This document shows positions 44,750 through 56,049 of a stretch of DNA of 64,000 nt, in pieces. Position numbers and translations under genes: made by a program. The stretch lies in assembly GCF_004328075.1 (NCBI RefSeq), contig NZ_SJFN01000005.1:94123-158122 (forward strand), given 5' to 3'. The stretch comes from Siculibacillus lacustris. GTDB lineage: Bacteria > Pseudomonadota > Alphaproteobacteria > Rhizobiales > Ancalomicrobiaceae. Under the pieces are notes generated by a model that did no database searches, was not told the origin of the DNA, and saw only the letters and a list, made by a program, of their open reading frames with translations. The first letter of the stretch is position 1, and every line of letters begins with the position of its first letter.

Positions 44750-46288
44750 ATGAGACCGTTGAATGCGATGCTGCCCGTGCTGTTGGCCGGAGCCGCCGTG
44801 TGGCCGTACAGCGCCGCGATGGCTGCGTCGACCGGGCTCGCTGCGATCGACACCGTCGTCGTGATCTACGCCGAAAACCGTAGTTTCGACAATCTGTATG
44901 GACATTTTCCGGGAGCCGACGGTCTCGACGCGGCGACGGACGGGCAGATGAAGCAGCTCGATCGCGACGGCAAGCCGCTTTCCGAACTGCCGCCGGTTTG
45001 GGGCGGGCTCACCGCCCAGGGCGCAACGCCCGTCGTCTCCGAGGCGCAGACCGCGCATCTGCCGAACAAGCCCTTCGCGATCGACGACCCCAAGGGCTTC
45101 AATACGCCGCTGTCGGTGGTCACCAACGATCTGTGGCACCGCTTCTACCAGAACCAGATGCAGATCGACGGCGGGCGCAACGACAAGTTCGTCGCTTGGG
45201 CGGATTCGGGCGCGCTGGTCATGGGCCATTACGACGGCAGCCAGCTGCCGCTGTGGAAGATCGCGCAACAGTACACTCTGGCCGACAATTTCTTCATGGG
45301 GGCCTTCGGCGGCTCGTTCCTCAACCACATCTGGCTGGCCTGCTCGTGCGCACCCTATTACCCGAACGCCGACCAGAGCCCGGCAAAGGGCTTGATCAGC
45401 GCGGTCGAGGCGGACGGCGTGACGCTGACGCTGGCCCCGAATTCGCCGGTTTCCGCGCTCGACGGCATTCCGATGTTCCTCAAGGACGGCGCGCTGACGC
45501 CCGACTTCTTCGCCGTCAACACCATGCAGCCGCCTTATCAGCCGAGCGGCAACAAGCCGGCCGCAGGCGCCGACCCGCGCCTCGCCGATCCCGGAAAGCC
45601 GAATACGCTGCCGCCGCAGACGCTCGCCAACATCGGCGATCTCCTGTCCGCCAAGAACATCTCTTGGGCCTGGTACAGCGGTGCCTGGCAGGCGACGCTC
45701 GACGGCAAGAACAACACGAAGGCGCCGAACTTCCAGTTCCACCATCAGCCGTTCAACTATTTCGCCAACTACGCTCCGGGGACCAAGGCACGCGAGGAGC
45801 ACCTGCGTGACGGCGGCCTCGACGGCATCGCCTTCCTCCAGGACATCGATGCCGGCACGCTGCCGCAGGTCACCTTCTACAAGCCGCAAGGCAATCTGAA
45901 CGAACATGCGGGCTACGCCGAGATCTTGTCGGGCGACACACACATAGCCGACGTCATCGCACATCTGCAGCGGAGCAAGCAGTGGGACCACATGGTGGTG
46001 GTCGTCACCTACGACGAGAACGGCGGCCTGTGGGATCACGCCGCGCCACCCAAGGCCGATCGCTGGGGTCCGGGCACTCGCATTCCGGCGATCATCGTCT
46101 CGCCCTTCGCCAAGAAGGGCTACGTCGACCACACGTTCTATGACACGACATCGATCCTGCGCTTCATCACTCACCGCTTCGCGCTCGAGCCGCTGCCGGG
46201 CTTGAAAGTGCGTGACGAGGCCTTGGCGAAGGCCGGGAGCCCGGCGCTCGGCGATCTGACCAATGCGCTCGCGTTGCCCGCCGAATAG
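44750..46288 (+). CDS. Secreted phosphoesterase / acid phosphatase (AcpA-phospholipase C family)
   Basis: Exported hydrolase of 512 residues with a Sec signal peptide (LPVLLAGAAVWPYSAAMAAS, cleavage about 25-26). The phosphoesterase-family (PF04185) active-site motif is VVIYAENRSFDNLYGHFPGA (about 37-56). Further metal or active-site segments are FMGAFGGSFLNHIWLACSCA, FYKPQGNLNEHAGYAEI and VVVVTYDENGGLWDHAAPP (about 423). Members include the acid phosphatase AcpA and non-haemolytic phospholipases C, which release phosphate from phosphoesters in the periplasm. A candidate Pho box lies upstream. Substrate range cannot be decided from sequence. Confidence 0.93.
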   Translation: MRPLNAMLPVLLAGAAVWPYSAAMAASTGLAAIDTVVVIYAENRSFDNLYGHFPGADGLDAATDGQMKQLDRDGKPLSELPPVWGGLTAQGATPVVSEAQTAHLPNKPFAIDDPKGFNTPLSVVTNDLWHRFYQNQMQIDGGRNDKFVAWADSGALVMGHYDGSQLPLWKIAQQYTLADNFFMGAFGGSFLNHIWLACSCAPYYPNADQSPAKGLISAVEADGVTLTLAPNSPVSALDGIPMFLKDGALTPDFFAVNTMQPPYQPSGNKPAAGADPRLADPGKPNTLPPQTLANIGDLLSAKNISWAWYSGAWQATLDGKNNTKAPNFQFHHQPFNYFANYAPGTKAREEHLRDGGLDGIAFLQDIDAGTLPQVTFYKPQGNLNEHAGYAEILSGDTHIADVIAHLQRSKQWDHMVVVVTYDENGGLWDHAAPPKADRWGPGTRIPAIIVSPFAKKGYVDHTFYDTTSILRFITHRFALEPLPGLKVRDEALAKAGSPALGDLTNALALPAE

Positions 46289-46314
46289 GCGCGACCGTCG
46301 GCTCTCCCGTCACC

Positions 46315-46352
46315 CGACGTCCGGCCCGGAGACGACTCCGGGTCGGACGTCG
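46315..46352. terminator. Bidirectional terminator between convergent phosphoesterase and rubredoxin genes
   Basis: CGACGTCCGGCCCGGAG (46315-46331) pairs with CTCCGGGTCGGACGTCG (46336-46352) through 17 pairs with one G-T wobble, around the tetraloop ACGA. TTTC follows on the plus strand. It begins 26 bp after the phosphoesterase stop and ends 2 bp from the rubredoxin stop, an ideal place for a shared terminator. Confidence 0.75.
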
Positions 46353-46354
46353 TT

Positions 46355-46600
46355 TCAACGCAGAACGTAGGACGCTTTCTCGGCACCGCAGTTGGGGCAG
46401 GTCCACGTCGCGGGAAGGTCTTCGAAGGCGGTGCCGGGTGGAATGCCGTGGTCCGGGTCGCCCACGGCGGGATTGTAGATCCAGCCGCATTCGTTGGTCT
46501 GGCACCGCCAGACCTTTTCGGCCCAGGCCGATCGACACCCGAGCACGAGCGCCGACAGGGCCAGCACCACGGCAGACAATCGGCGCCGGCTGATCGACAT
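46355..46600 (-). CDS. Exported rubredoxin with C-x4-C iron motif
   Basis: An 81-residue protein: a 27-residue export signal with a basic start (SRRRLS, Tat-like) and an A-W-A cleavage site, then a complete rubredoxin. The iron ligands are Cys33 and Cys38 in [14 protein letters not shown] and Cys68 and Cys71 in [14 protein letters not shown]; the signature [16 protein letters not shown] lies between. Standard rubredoxins have C-x2-C-G in the first knuckle; here there are four residues between the cysteines, as in the known variant rubredoxin 2 of Desulfovibrio desulfuricans. A cysteine at 22 could alternatively make it a lipoprotein. Export of a rubredoxin suggests periplasmic electron transfer, partner unknown. 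It stands alone, convergent with the phosphoesterase. Confidence 0.88.
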   Translation of the reverse strand: MSISRRRLSAVVLALSALVLGCRSAWAEKVWRCQTNECGWIYNPAVGDPDHGIPPGTAFEDLPATWTCPNCGAEKASYVLR

Positions 46601-47134
46601 CTGCAGTCTCCCAGAAATTCGTATCGACGGCCCATTTTAGTTCCGATCGCGTTGCCCGGTCCAGCAGCGCGAGTCGAGCCGCCGTTCATGTCGGGACCCG
46701 CGGTCGCGGCGTTCGGATGGCGCAGCCGGATCTGACCATGATCGGCGAGGCGTCGGATCGCCTCGGGATTCCGCCGCACTCGGTTGCCAGCGCCGCCTGC
46801 GAAAACGAAATTTGGAAAATGGCCGATCTCTTTCCGGCATCGCCTATGGCGGGAACGCGTCGTTCGGCTGGGCGATGCTTCGGAGAAGAGGCATCTTTCC
46901 GGTGTATCGGCCCCGGCCGATAGGGCCACTGCCCGAGTAGCGCCCGCGCCGTCGGCTCCTCTCCGTCGGCTCGATCTCGGGCCGCACCCAGCACACCGCC
47001 ACGGCATGCCCAGCGGCCGACCCTGCGTCCATGGCGGATCACCGCGATGCACCGCTATCCAGAACAAATTGGTGGGAGAAATCAGTCCCAGAAAAGCAAA
47101 AAACGCAGATTTCCGCGGCTTTTCGGGAGGCAAT
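46601..47134. other. Gene-free region between rubredoxin and tRNA-Ala
   Basis: About 530 bp. It should contain the rubredoxin promoter and the tRNA transcript end. On the minus strand a T-run (TTTTTTGC, from 47104 downward) lies about 30 bp past the tRNA 3' end and may serve in termination. A nine-base copy of the tRNA 3' flank (AATTGGTGG) at 47067-47075 is too short to call an attachment site. No protein-like frame found. Confidence 0.45.
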
Positions 47135-47210
47135 TGGTGGAGCTGAGGGGAATCGAACCCCTGACCTCTGCAGTGCGATTGCAGCGCTCTCCCATCTGAG
47201 CTACAGCCCC
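47135..47210 (-). tRNA. tRNA-Ala (anticodon CGC)
   Basis: A 76-nt cloverleaf read on the minus strand: acceptor GGGGCTG pairs with CAGCTCC, D-arm GCTC...GAGC, anticodon arm CTGCA-ATCGCAC-TGCAG, T-arm AGGGG-TTCGAAT-CCCCT. Discriminator A and an encoded CCA complete it. The anticodon is CGC, reading GCG alanine codons. Base pair 3-70 is G-T, that is the G3-U70 identity element of tRNA-Ala. No intron. Upstream is a sigma-70-type promoter. Confidence 0.97.
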
Positions 47211-47255
47211 GACACGACTGGGCAGGTCATGGGGGACCCGCGTCGGTTGGGCGCC

Positions 47256-47284
47256 ATTTACGGGACCGCTCTCGGATCTGTCAA
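47256..47284 (-). promoter_or_regulatory. Sigma-70-type promoter of tRNA-Ala
   Basis: On the minus strand TTGACA (47279-47284) is followed after exactly 17 bp by GTAAAT (47256-47261). The -35 is perfect and the -10 partial, with correct spacing, and transcription would start about 38 bp before the mature tRNA 5' end. Confidence 0.6.
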
Positions 47285-47713
47285 GGGACGTGCCCGCCGA
47301 TCGCCGCCGCTTTTCCCGACCATGCCGCCGCACCCCGATCCACTCGGCGAACCACCCCGAACACCGGCACCCGCCGCACGCACCGGCGAAACGCAAGCGC
47401 GCGGCGCCGCCGCTCCCCACCGGTCCGGCCGAGCCCTTCGGCCGCGGCGGCCCACCACCCACCGCCCACCAGATCGACGCTCGCCCTTCGCGCGCCCCCG
47501 GTCCACGCTCGCCCGCAGACCGAGCCCCACGGCGCACCGGCGGATCCCTCGCCCCCCGGCCCGGCCCGACGGCCACACCGGTCGGTCCCTCGTCCCCGGC
47601 CCAGTCGCCCCGCCCCCTCCCGACGCCACACGAAACCGGCGGCCGACGGTCGTCCCTTGGCAATCCGCCGCGCGATCGTTACATGAGGGCGACATCATCG
47701 CACGGGAGACCCC
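47285..47713. other. C-rich gene-free region upstream of yggT
   Basis: About 430 bp with a strong excess of C over G on the plus strand from about 47320 to 47660. All plus-strand frames become Pro/Arg/Ala-rich low-complexity peptides, so I read it as noncoding. It ends in the yggT ribosome-binding site CGGGAGA. A G-quadruplex motif lies within it. Confidence 0.5.
47594..47621 (-). other. G-quadruplex-forming motif upstream of yggT
   Basis: Read on the minus strand there are five G-tracts of 3, 5, 4, 3 and 4 bases separated by loops of 1, 1, 5 and 2 bases. This fulfils the G3+N1-7 rule for an intramolecular quadruplex with one spare tract. It ends 92 bp before the yggT start codon. Confidence 0.6.
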
Positions 47714-48004
47714 ATGGCCCTGCTCTATCCGATCGTGACCGTCGTCGATCTCGTCCTCGAGCTCTATGGCTGGGTGTTGATCGCCACCATCGTGTTCTCC
47801 TGGCTCTACAGCTTCGGCGTGGTCAATCCGCGCAACCCGGCGGTCTCGGCGATCGGCGACATGCTGTTCCGCCTGACCGAGCCGGTGCTGCGGCCGATCC
47901 GCCGCTTCCTGCCCAATCTCGGCGGCCTCGATCTGTCGCCGCTGGTGGTCTTCCTGGCGATCTTCCTGATCCGCCAGTACCTGCACCTGCTGCTGCGGCT
48001 GTGA
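47714..48004 (+). CDS. yggT: YggT-family membrane protein
   Basis: A 96-residue integral membrane protein with two hydrophobic hairpins: [20 protein letters not shown] (about 13-32) and [20 protein letters not shown] (about 74-93). The conserved family core is NPRNPAV...[17 protein letters not shown]. YggT proteins are implicated in osmotic tolerance and envelope or division functions. It overlaps the following DUF167 gene by four bases (GTGA), the classic yggT-yggU arrangement. Confidence 0.95.
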   Translation: MALLYPIVTVVDLVLELYGWVLIATIVFSWLYSFGVVNPRNPAVSAIGDMLFRLTEPVLRPIRRFLPNLGGLDLSPLVVFLAIFLIRQYLHLLLRL

Positions 48005-48330
48005 CCGAGCGGCCCGTCGCCCCGGCCGTCCTCGTCGAGGCCGGCGCCGTGCGGCTTCGCGTCCGCCTGACCCCGCGCGCCGCGCGCGACGGCCTCGGGA
48101 CGATCGAGCACCTCGCCGACGGCACGCCGGTGATGCTCGCCCAGGTCCGGGCGCTGCCTTCGGAGGGCGCCGCCAATGCCGCCCTGATCGCGGTGGTCGC
48201 GGCCGCCGCCGGCGTCGCCAAGTCGAAGGTCGCCGTGGTCTCCGGCCACGGCGCCCGGGTCAAGACCGTCCGCATCGAGGGCGACGCCGCGGCGATCGCC
48301 GCCGCGCTGACCCGCGCCGCCGGGTCCTGA
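48001..48330 (+). CDS. DUF167 (YggU) family protein
   Basis: A 109-residue protein starting at GTG, inside the yggT stop codon overlap. DUF167 signature residues are visible: [33 protein letters not shown] (the typical P-x-x-G-x-A-N segment), [20 protein letters not shown]. The function of the family is not established; it is widely conserved, small and soluble. Operon partner of yggT and probably of folD 80 bp downstream. Confidence 0.93.
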   Translation: MTERPVAPAVLVEAGAVRLRVRLTPRAARDGLGTIEHLADGTPVMLAQVRALPSEGAANAALIAVVAAAAGVAKSKVAVVSGHGARVKTVRIEGDAAAIAAALTRAAGS

Positions 48331-48410
48331 CGTCCCTTCCCGCCGGTCGGCGTCCGCCGGATCGGCCCCTCCCCGCCCGCTGCGGCGGACCGTCTCGGCC
48401 GGAGGCCCCC

Positions 48411-49334
48411 ATGACCGCACGCATCATCGACGGCAAGATCCTCTCCGAAAAACTGCGCGCCACCGTCGCCGAGTCGGTCGTGGCCTTCGTCGGCGCCACC
48501 GGCGCCGCCCCCGGCCTCGCCGTGGTGCTGGTCGGCGACGATCCCGCCAGCGCCGTCTACGTCGCCTCCAAGGGCCGCCAGACGGTCGCCGCCGGCATGC
48601 GCTCCTACGAACACCGCCTGCCCGCCGACACCGCCGAGAGCGATCTCCTGGCGCTGATCGCCCGGCTCAACGCCGACGACGCGGTCGACGGCATCCTGGT
48701 GCAGCTGCCGCTGCCGCGCCATCTCGACACCGGCCGGGTCGTCGCGGCGATCGATCCGCGGAAGGACGTCGACGGGCTCCACGTCGAGAACGCCGGACGC
48801 CTCGCCTCCGGCCAGCCGGGGCTCGTGCCCTGCACACCCTATGGCGCGATGATCATGCTCGATTCGGTGCTCGACCGGCTCGCCGGCCTCGATGCGGTGG
48901 TGGTCGGACGTTCGACCCTGGTCGGCCGGCCGATGGCGCAGCTCCTGCTGCGCGCCGACTGCACCGTCACCATCGCCCATTCGCGCACCCGCGATCTCGC
49001 CGCGGTGTGCCGCCGCGCCGACATTCTGGTGGCGGCGGTCGGTCGGCCCAAGATGATCGCCGGCGATTGGATCAAGCCGGGCGCCACGGTGATCGACGTC
49101 GGGATCAACCGGGTTCCGGCGCCGGAGAAGGGCGAGGGCAAGACCCGTCTGGTCGGCGACGTCGACTTCGATACGGCGGTCGCGGTCGCCGGGGCGATCA
49201 CGCCGGTGCCCGGCGGCGTCGGTCTGATGACCGTGGCGACCCTGCTCGCCAACACGCTGATCGCCGCCCATCGACGGCGCGGTCTCGCCGCGCCGCCGGT
49301 CTTCGCCGAACTCGATCGCCGCCTGTTCGGCTGA
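48411..49334 (+). CDS. folD: Bifunctional methylenetetrahydrofolate dehydrogenase / cyclohydrolase
   Basis: Interconverts methylene-, methenyl- and formyl-tetrahydrofolate for one-carbon metabolism. At 307 residues it is slightly longer than the usual 285-300. Conserved segments include [19 protein letters not shown] (substrate lysine), [35 protein letters not shown], FVxCTP-like [14 protein letters not shown], and the NADP loop [17 protein letters not shown], then [20 protein letters not shown] and [19 protein letters not shown]. The EGKTRL insertion is seen in alphaproteobacterial forms. It follows yggT-DUF167, a familiar neighbourhood, and is convergent with a small SDH assembly factor gene. 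Confidence 0.97.
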   Translation: MTARIIDGKILSEKLRATVAESVVAFVGATGAAPGLAVVLVGDDPASAVYVASKGRQTVAAGMRSYEHRLPADTAESDLLALIARLNADDAVDGILVQLPLPRHLDTGRVVAAIDPRKDVDGLHVENAGRLASGQPGLVPCTPYGAMIMLDSVLDRLAGLDAVVVGRSTLVGRPMAQLLLRADCTVTIAHSRTRDLAAVCRRADILVAAVGRPKMIAGDWIKPGATVIDVGINRVPAPEKGEGKTRLVGDVDFDTAVAVAGAITPVPGGVGLMTVATLLANTLIAAHRRRGLAAPPVFAELDRRLFG

Positions 49335-49335
49335 C

Positions 49336-49353
49336 GATCGCGCAGGCGCGATC
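49336..49353. terminator. Short palindromic hairpin between convergent folD and DUF1674 genes
   Basis: GATCGCGC (49336-49343) and GCGCGATC (49346-49353) form an inverted repeat; a realistic stem is 7 bp with a CAGG loop. It sits directly after the folD stop and at the stop of the opposite gene, so it may terminate both transcripts. No T-run. Confidence 0.45.
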
Positions 49354-49576
49354 AGAAGTCGCTGATCACGCCCTTGTTCTCCCAGTCGCCGAAGCGCACC
49401 GGATCGGGGCCGGCACGACCGGCGAGTTCCTTCGGCGGCGGCGGGGCCGGCACCGCGTCGCGGGCCCGGCGGCGGGCCTCGGCCTCGCGCAACGCCCGCT
49501 GCGCCGCCGGCGGCAGTTCCTCGAACTTCGTCGCCGAACCGCCTCCGTCCGTCTTCCGCCCGCCCTCGTTCGCCAT
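49352..49576 (-). CDS. DUF1674 protein, succinate dehydrogenase assembly factor 4 type
   Basis: A 74-residue protein with a disordered, charged N-terminal half and the DUF1674/SdhAF4 signature GPDPVRFGDWENKGVISDF at the C-terminus. In mitochondria SDHAF4 binds the flavinated SdhA subunit and promotes assembly of complex II; bacterial homologues are widespread in Alphaproteobacteria. No neighbouring sdh genes, which is usual for this gene. Convergent with folD. Confidence 0.92.
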   Translation of the reverse strand: MANEGGRKTDGGGSATKFEELPPAAQRALREAEARRRARDAVPAPPPPKELAGRAGPDPVRFGDWENKGVISDF

Positions 49577-49677
49577 CTTCGTCCTCGTGTGCTTCGTTTC
49601 GTTGAGGCCGGTGATAGCATGGCGCGACCGGTGCCGTCGAATGCACCCACCCTCTCGTCGAGAAAGTCACGATCCCC

Positions 49678-51057
49678 ATGGCCCAGCGCGAACGCGCTCC
49701 GAAGTCCCCCGATGCCGTCCGCCCCGATCGCACCTCCGGCGATCCCGGCCTCGCCGCCCGCCGCTTCGCGGTCGACATCCTCGCCGAAGTGTTGGAGGGT
49801 CACCGCCCCCTCGACCGGGTGCTCGACCATCGCGCCACCATGCCCGCCTATCGCGCGCTGTCGCCGGCCGACCGCGCCCTGGTGCGCGCCCTGGTCGCGA
49901 CCTGCCTGCGCCGCCTCGGCCTGGTCGACGACGCGATCCGCCGCATGATGGAGAAGCAGCTGCCCGCCAAGGCCCTGCGCGCCAAGCAGATTCTCCGGAT
50001 CGGCGCGACCCAGGTGCTGTTCATGGAGGTGCCCGACCACGCCGCCGTGTCGCTGGCCACCGAGCTCGCCGACCGCGACCGCGACGCCCGTCCGTGGAAG
50101 GCGCTGGTCAACGGCGTGCTGCGCTCGCTGGTCCGCCGCCGCGACGAGGTCCTCGCCGATCAGGATGCCGAACGTCTCGTGACGCCGCTGTGGCTGTGGC
50201 GCGAATGGTCCGAGACCTGGGGCGAGGACGCCGCGCGCGCCTTCGCCCGCGTCCACATGGTCGAGCCGGCGCTCGATCTGACCGTCAAGTCCGACGCCGC
50301 CGGCTGGGCCGAGCGACTGGGCGGCATCGTCCTGCCGACCGGTTCGGTGCGGGTCATCGCCCACGGACGAATCGAACGCCTCGACGGCTTCGAGGAGGGC
50401 GAATGGTGGATCCAGGACGCCGCCGCGGCCCTGCCCGCCCGCCTGCTCGGCGACGTCGCCGGCCTGCGGGTCGCCGATCTCTGCGCCGCCCCCGGCGGCA
50501 AGACCGCGCAGTTGGCGGCCGCCGGCGCGAAGGTCACCGCCGTCGACATCTCCGCCGGCCGCCTCGACCGGCTGAAGCAGAACCTCGCCCGCCTGCACCT
50601 CGACGGCGTCGAGGCGGTCACCGCCGATCTCGGCGTATGGACCCCGGACGAAGCCTTCGATGCGGTGCTGCTCGACGCGCCCTGTTCGGCGACCGGCACC
50701 TTGCGCCGCAACCCCGACGTCGGCCGGCTGAAGAAGGCCACCGACGTCGAAGATCTCGGCCACGTGCAGTCCTATCTGCTGTCGCGCGCCGTCGATTGGG
50801 TCAAGCCCGGCGGCCTCTTCGTCTATTGCACCTGCTCGCTGCAGAAGGCCGAGGGCGAGGACCAGATCGCGGCCTTCCTCGCCGGCGGCGCGCCCTTCGA
50901 CCGGGTGCCGATCACCGCCGACGAGGTCGGCGGCCTCGCCGATGCGATCACCGCCGACGGCGCCCTGCGCACCCGGCCCGACCAGATGCCCGACGTCGAT
51001 CCCCGCCTCGGCGGTCTCGACGGCTTCTATGCGGTGCGGCTGCGCCGGCGCCCCTGA
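49678..51057 (+). CDS. rsmB: RsmB-family 16S rRNA (cytosine-C5) methyltransferase
   Basis: A 459-residue RNA m5C methyltransferase. The N-terminal NusB-like RNA-binding domain (about 20-150, with AARRFAVDILAEVLEGHRPL) is followed by the SAM-binding Rossmann domain. Motif I is LCAAPGGKTAQLAAAG (about 270). The two catalytic cysteines are in LLDAPCSATGTLRRNPDV and FVYCTCSLQKAEGEDQ. It methylates C967 of 16S rRNA in E. coli. It is followed by a heparinase-family gene and purH, a gene order common in Rhizobiales. Confidence 0.95.
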   Translation: MAQRERAPKSPDAVRPDRTSGDPGLAARRFAVDILAEVLEGHRPLDRVLDHRATMPAYRALSPADRALVRALVATCLRRLGLVDDAIRRMMEKQLPAKALRAKQILRIGATQVLFMEVPDHAAVSLATELADRDRDARPWKALVNGVLRSLVRRRDEVLADQDAERLVTPLWLWREWSETWGEDAARAFARVHMVEPALDLTVKSDAAGWAERLGGIVLPTGSVRVIAHGRIERLDGFEEGEWWIQDAAAALPARLLGDVAGLRVADLCAAPGGKTAQLAAAGAKVTAVDISAGRLDRLKQNLARLHLDGVEAVTADLGVWTPDEAFDAVLLDAPCSATGTLRRNPDVGRLKKATDVEDLGHVQSYLLSRAVDWVKPGGLFVYCTCSLQKAEGEDQIAAFLAGGAPFDRVPITADEVGGLADAITADGALRTRPDQMPDVDPRLGGLDGFYAVRLRRRP

Positions 51058-51187
51058 CCATTCATCGAATGGACGAGGGACGCTTAACCGGCTTTTAACC
51101 CTGATGGAGTGCCTTAAGGTTGGGGTAGGGTCGCGGCCGAGTGCCGGCCGGCGTCGTCGGACGCCGCGGACGCGACGACGGGAGCTC

Positions 51188-52891
51188 ATGGCGAACAAGA
51201 GGCCAGCGACGACGCGCGCCGAATGGAAACTGGTCGGTCGCCGGATCGCCCGTCGCCTGGTCGTGCCGGTGGTTCGGGGCGTGCGGGCCACCCGCGCCCT
51301 GTTCGAGCCGGCCGCCGACCGTCTGGCCATCGCCCCGCAGGACCTGCGCACCGCCGACGCCACCGTCGCCGCCGACATCTATGCCGGGGTCTTCGTGTTC
51401 TCCGGCCGGATCGTCGATTGTCGCGGCCGTTCGCCCTTCGAGAGCGTCGCGCCCAACCGCGAATGGGCGCGCGTCCTACACGGTTTCGGCTGGCTGCGCC
51501 ACCTGCGCGCGGCCGACACCGCGCTCGCCCGCTCCAACGCCCGCATCCTCGTCGACGACTGGCTGCGCATCGCCGAACATGCGCCGATCGCCTGGGAGCC
51601 GGAGGTCGTCGCCCGCCGCACCATGGCCTGGCTCGCCCAGTCGCCGATGATCCTCGCCGACGCCGACCAGGGTTTCTATCACCGCTTCCTCACCGGTCTG
51701 ACCCGCCAGTTCCGCTGGCTGCGCATCCGCATGGGCGAAGAGCCCGCCGGCCTGCCGCGCCTGCGGGTGGTGATCGCCGTGCTCACCGCGGCGCTCGCCG
51801 TCGACGGCTTCCGCCGCTGGGTGCGCCCGTCGCTGCGCCGCCTCGACGAAGAACTGAAGCGCCAGATCCTGCCCGACGGCGGCCACGTCGGCCGCAATCC
51901 GCTGGCCGTGCTGGAAATCCTGATCGACCTGCTGCCGATCCGTCAGGCGCTCGCCGCCCGCGGCTTCCCCGTCTCGGCGGTGATGATGGGGGCGATCGAT
52001 CGGATGATGCCGATGGTCCGCTTCTTCCGCCACACCGACGGCACCGTCGCGCTGTTCAACGGCGCCAGCTCCACCCCGACCGATCTGGTCGCCACCGTGC
52101 TCGCCTATGACGACGGCCAGGGCCGGCCCCACGGCAACGCCCCCCACGCCGGCTACCAGCGCCTGGAGGCGGGCCGGGTGGTGGTGATCGTCGACTGCGG
52201 CCCGCCGCCGCCGCCCGAACTCGCCCGCTCCGCCCATGCCGGAACGCTGGCCTTCGAGCTGTCCTCCGGTCCCGACCGTTTCGTGGTCAATTGCGGCGCG
52301 CCGCTGCGCCCGACCGGCGACTGGGCGCGGGTCGCCCGCTCGACCGCCGCCCATTCGACCCTGATCGTCGAGGATCACGCCTCGTCGCTGATCCGCGAGA
52401 TCCGCGGTGCCGCCGCCCTCGGCACGGTGCTGGTGCGCGGGCCGACCCGCGTCGGCGTCGCCCGTGACGAGACCGCCGACCGCGTCTCGGTGGTCGCCGA
52501 TCACGACGGCTATGTCCGCGACTTCGGGGTGATCCACGAACGCATCCTGACGCTGGCCACCGACGGCAGCCGCCTCGACGGCCGCGACGCCGTCCACCCG
52601 GTCGCGGCACGCGACGGCGCGGTCGCCTTCGTCCTGCGCTTCCACCTCCACCCGGCGGTCAAGGTCGCCCGCCTCGCCGGCGGCGCGGTGGTGCTGGTCG
52701 GTCACGGCGGCGAAGCCTGGGAGTTCCATTGCGACGAGGTCGAGCCGACGGTCGAGGATTCGGTCCATCTCGCCGATCCCCACGGCATCCGCCGCACCTC
52801 GCAGATCGTCGTGACGGTCGCCGCCGACGGCCCGCGCGAACTCTCCTGGCGCTTCCTCCACACCGCCCGCGCCCCGACCGGCCGGCGCTGA
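51188..52891 (+). CDS. Heparinase II/III family protein
   Basis: 567 residues, cytoplasmic or loosely associated; no clear signal peptide. The N-terminal two-thirds form the alpha/alpha-barrel ([40 protein letters not shown]). The C-terminal heparinase II/III beta-sandwich contains [39 protein letters not shown] and [20 protein letters not shown]. The polysaccharide lyase activity of these Rhizobiales homologues located between rsmB and purH is not established. A role in envelope polysaccharide turnover is inferred. GGGAG precedes the ATG. Confidence 0.9.
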   Translation: MANKRPATTRAEWKLVGRRIARRLVVPVVRGVRATRALFEPAADRLAIAPQDLRTADATVAADIYAGVFVFSGRIVDCRGRSPFESVAPNREWARVLHGFGWLRHLRAADTALARSNARILVDDWLRIAEHAPIAWEPEVVARRTMAWLAQSPMILADADQGFYHRFLTGLTRQFRWLRIRMGEEPAGLPRLRVVIAVLTAALAVDGFRRWVRPSLRRLDEELKRQILPDGGHVGRNPLAVLEILIDLLPIRQALAARGFPVSAVMMGAIDRMMPMVRFFRHTDGTVALFNGASSTPTDLVATVLAYDDGQGRPHGNAPHAGYQRLEAGRVVVIVDCGPPPPPELARSAHAGTLAFELSSGPDRFVVNCGAPLRPTGDWARVARSTAAHSTLIVEDHASSLIREIRGAAALGTVLVRGPTRVGVARDETADRVSVVADHDGYVRDFGVIHERILTLATDGSRLDGRDAVHPVAARDGAVAFVLRFHLHPAVKVARLAGGAVVLVGHGGEAWEFHCDEVEPTVEDSVHLADPHGIRRTSQIVVTVAADGPRELSWRFLHTARAPTGRR

Positions 52892-53028
52892 GCCGGCGAA
52901 GGCGCCCGAGTCGGGTTTGCCCGCCGCGGGATTCGTGGTATCGGCCCGACGACACTCGCTCTCCGGGATCCCGACCGCCGCGCCGTCGCCGCCGCCGCCG
53001 GATCCCGCCCGCACGAAAGGCCCCGCCG

Positions 53029-54616
<1,588 letters not shown>

Positions 54617-54645
<29 letters not shown>

Positions 54646-56026
54646 CCGGCACCGGCGGCGACGCCACCGTCGCCGCCAGGGCCATCCCGACGCCGAGGAA
54701 GCCGAGCAGCACCGCCGCGCCGGCGCGCTGATCACCGCACCAATGGGTGACGATCCCCACCGCCAGCGGCCCGAGGAAGCTGGTCAGCTTGCCCGACAGC
54801 GCGAACAGGCCGAAGAACCGGCCCGAGCTCGCCGCCGGCACCAGCCGCGCCAGCTGGGTCCGCGACGAGGCCTGCAGCGGCCCGGCGAGCAGGCCGACGA
54901 TCGTCCCGGCGATCAGGAAGATCTTGTCGCCGAGGCCGGCATAGAGCGAAACGTCGCCCGCCGCGCGGCCGGCGATCGGCACCACGAAGGCGACGTGGTG
55001 CGGGTCGGTCGACAGAATCACCCCGAGCGTCAGGATCAGGCCGGCGAGCGCCGCGACGATCACCGCGCGCGAGCCGAAGCGGTCGTCGAGACGGCCGCCG
55101 GCGAAGGCGCCGATCGTGCCGGTGACGGTCGCCAGCACCCCGAACAGGCCGAGCTCGATGGCGCTCCAGCCGAACATCCCGGCGCCGTAGATGCCGCCGA
55201 AGGCGAACAGTGCCACCAGCCCGTCGGTATAGACCATGTTGGCGATCAGGAAGCGCCCGAGGCCGGGGATCGCCCGGAGATCGCGGACGGTCTCGGCGAA
55301 ACCAGCGAGCCCCGCACCGATCGCCTCGGACGTGCGCGGATGCTGGTGGCTGTCGGGGGTGAACAGGAACATCGGCAGCACGAACAGCGCGAACCACGCC
55401 GCGGCGATCGGCCCGGTCGCCCGCGCGCCCGCGTCGGCGTGGAGCGCCCAGCCGAACGGCGGGGTGAGGCCCGCCAGCGTCGACCCGGTGGCCGCATCGG
55501 TCACCACGAAGCCCAGCACCAGGATCAGCGACACCAGACCGCCGACGTAGCCGACCGCCCAACCGGTGCCCGACAGCCGCCCCAGCCGATCGGCCGACAC
55601 CAGCCGCGGCATCATCGCATTGTTGAACACCGTGGCGAATTCCGCGCCGATCGTGCCGACCGCGAAGGCCCCGAGCGCCAGCGGCACCGCGCCGGGATGG
55701 CCCGGCCGGGCGAACCACAACAGGCAGGCGCCGACCATCATCATCGCCCCGAAGCCGGCGATCCACGGCTTGTGCCGCCCCGACGCATCGGCCAATGCCC
55801 CCAGCACCGGCGACAGCACGGCGATCACCAGCCCCGCCGCGGCGGTGGCATAGCCCCACCAGGCCTGACCGGCGACCGGCTCGCCGGCCAGCCGGGTGGC
55901 GAAATAGGGCGCGAACACGAAGGTGGTGACCAGCGTGAAATAGGGCTGCATCGCCCAGTCGAACAGCACCCAGCCGGCCAGTCCGGCCGATGTCGTGCAG
56001 TTGCGCTCCGTCCCGCTCGCCGTCAT
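54617..56026 (-). CDS. MFS transporter, UMF1 (Atg22-like) family
   Basis: 469 residues with about 12 transmembrane helices. The first segment [20 protein letters not shown] and the motif [13 protein letters not shown] are typical of UMF1 transporters; [20 protein letters not shown] is the cytoplasmic loop 2-3 motif. The substrate is unknown; related vacuolar Atg22 exports amino acids. I take the ATG at 56026 (MTASGTERN), since the open frame upstream is not protein-like. It lies just downstream of the glutamate dehydrogenase gene on the same strand and its end overlaps purH from the other strand. Confidence 0.92.
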
Positions 56027-56049
56027 GCCGCTCCCCTCCGCCCCGTCAC

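Noticed and set aside
47067..47140. Attachment-site duplication of the tRNA-Ala 3' end
   Set aside because: The shared sequence AATTGGTGG is only nine bases and no integrase or island lies next to it.
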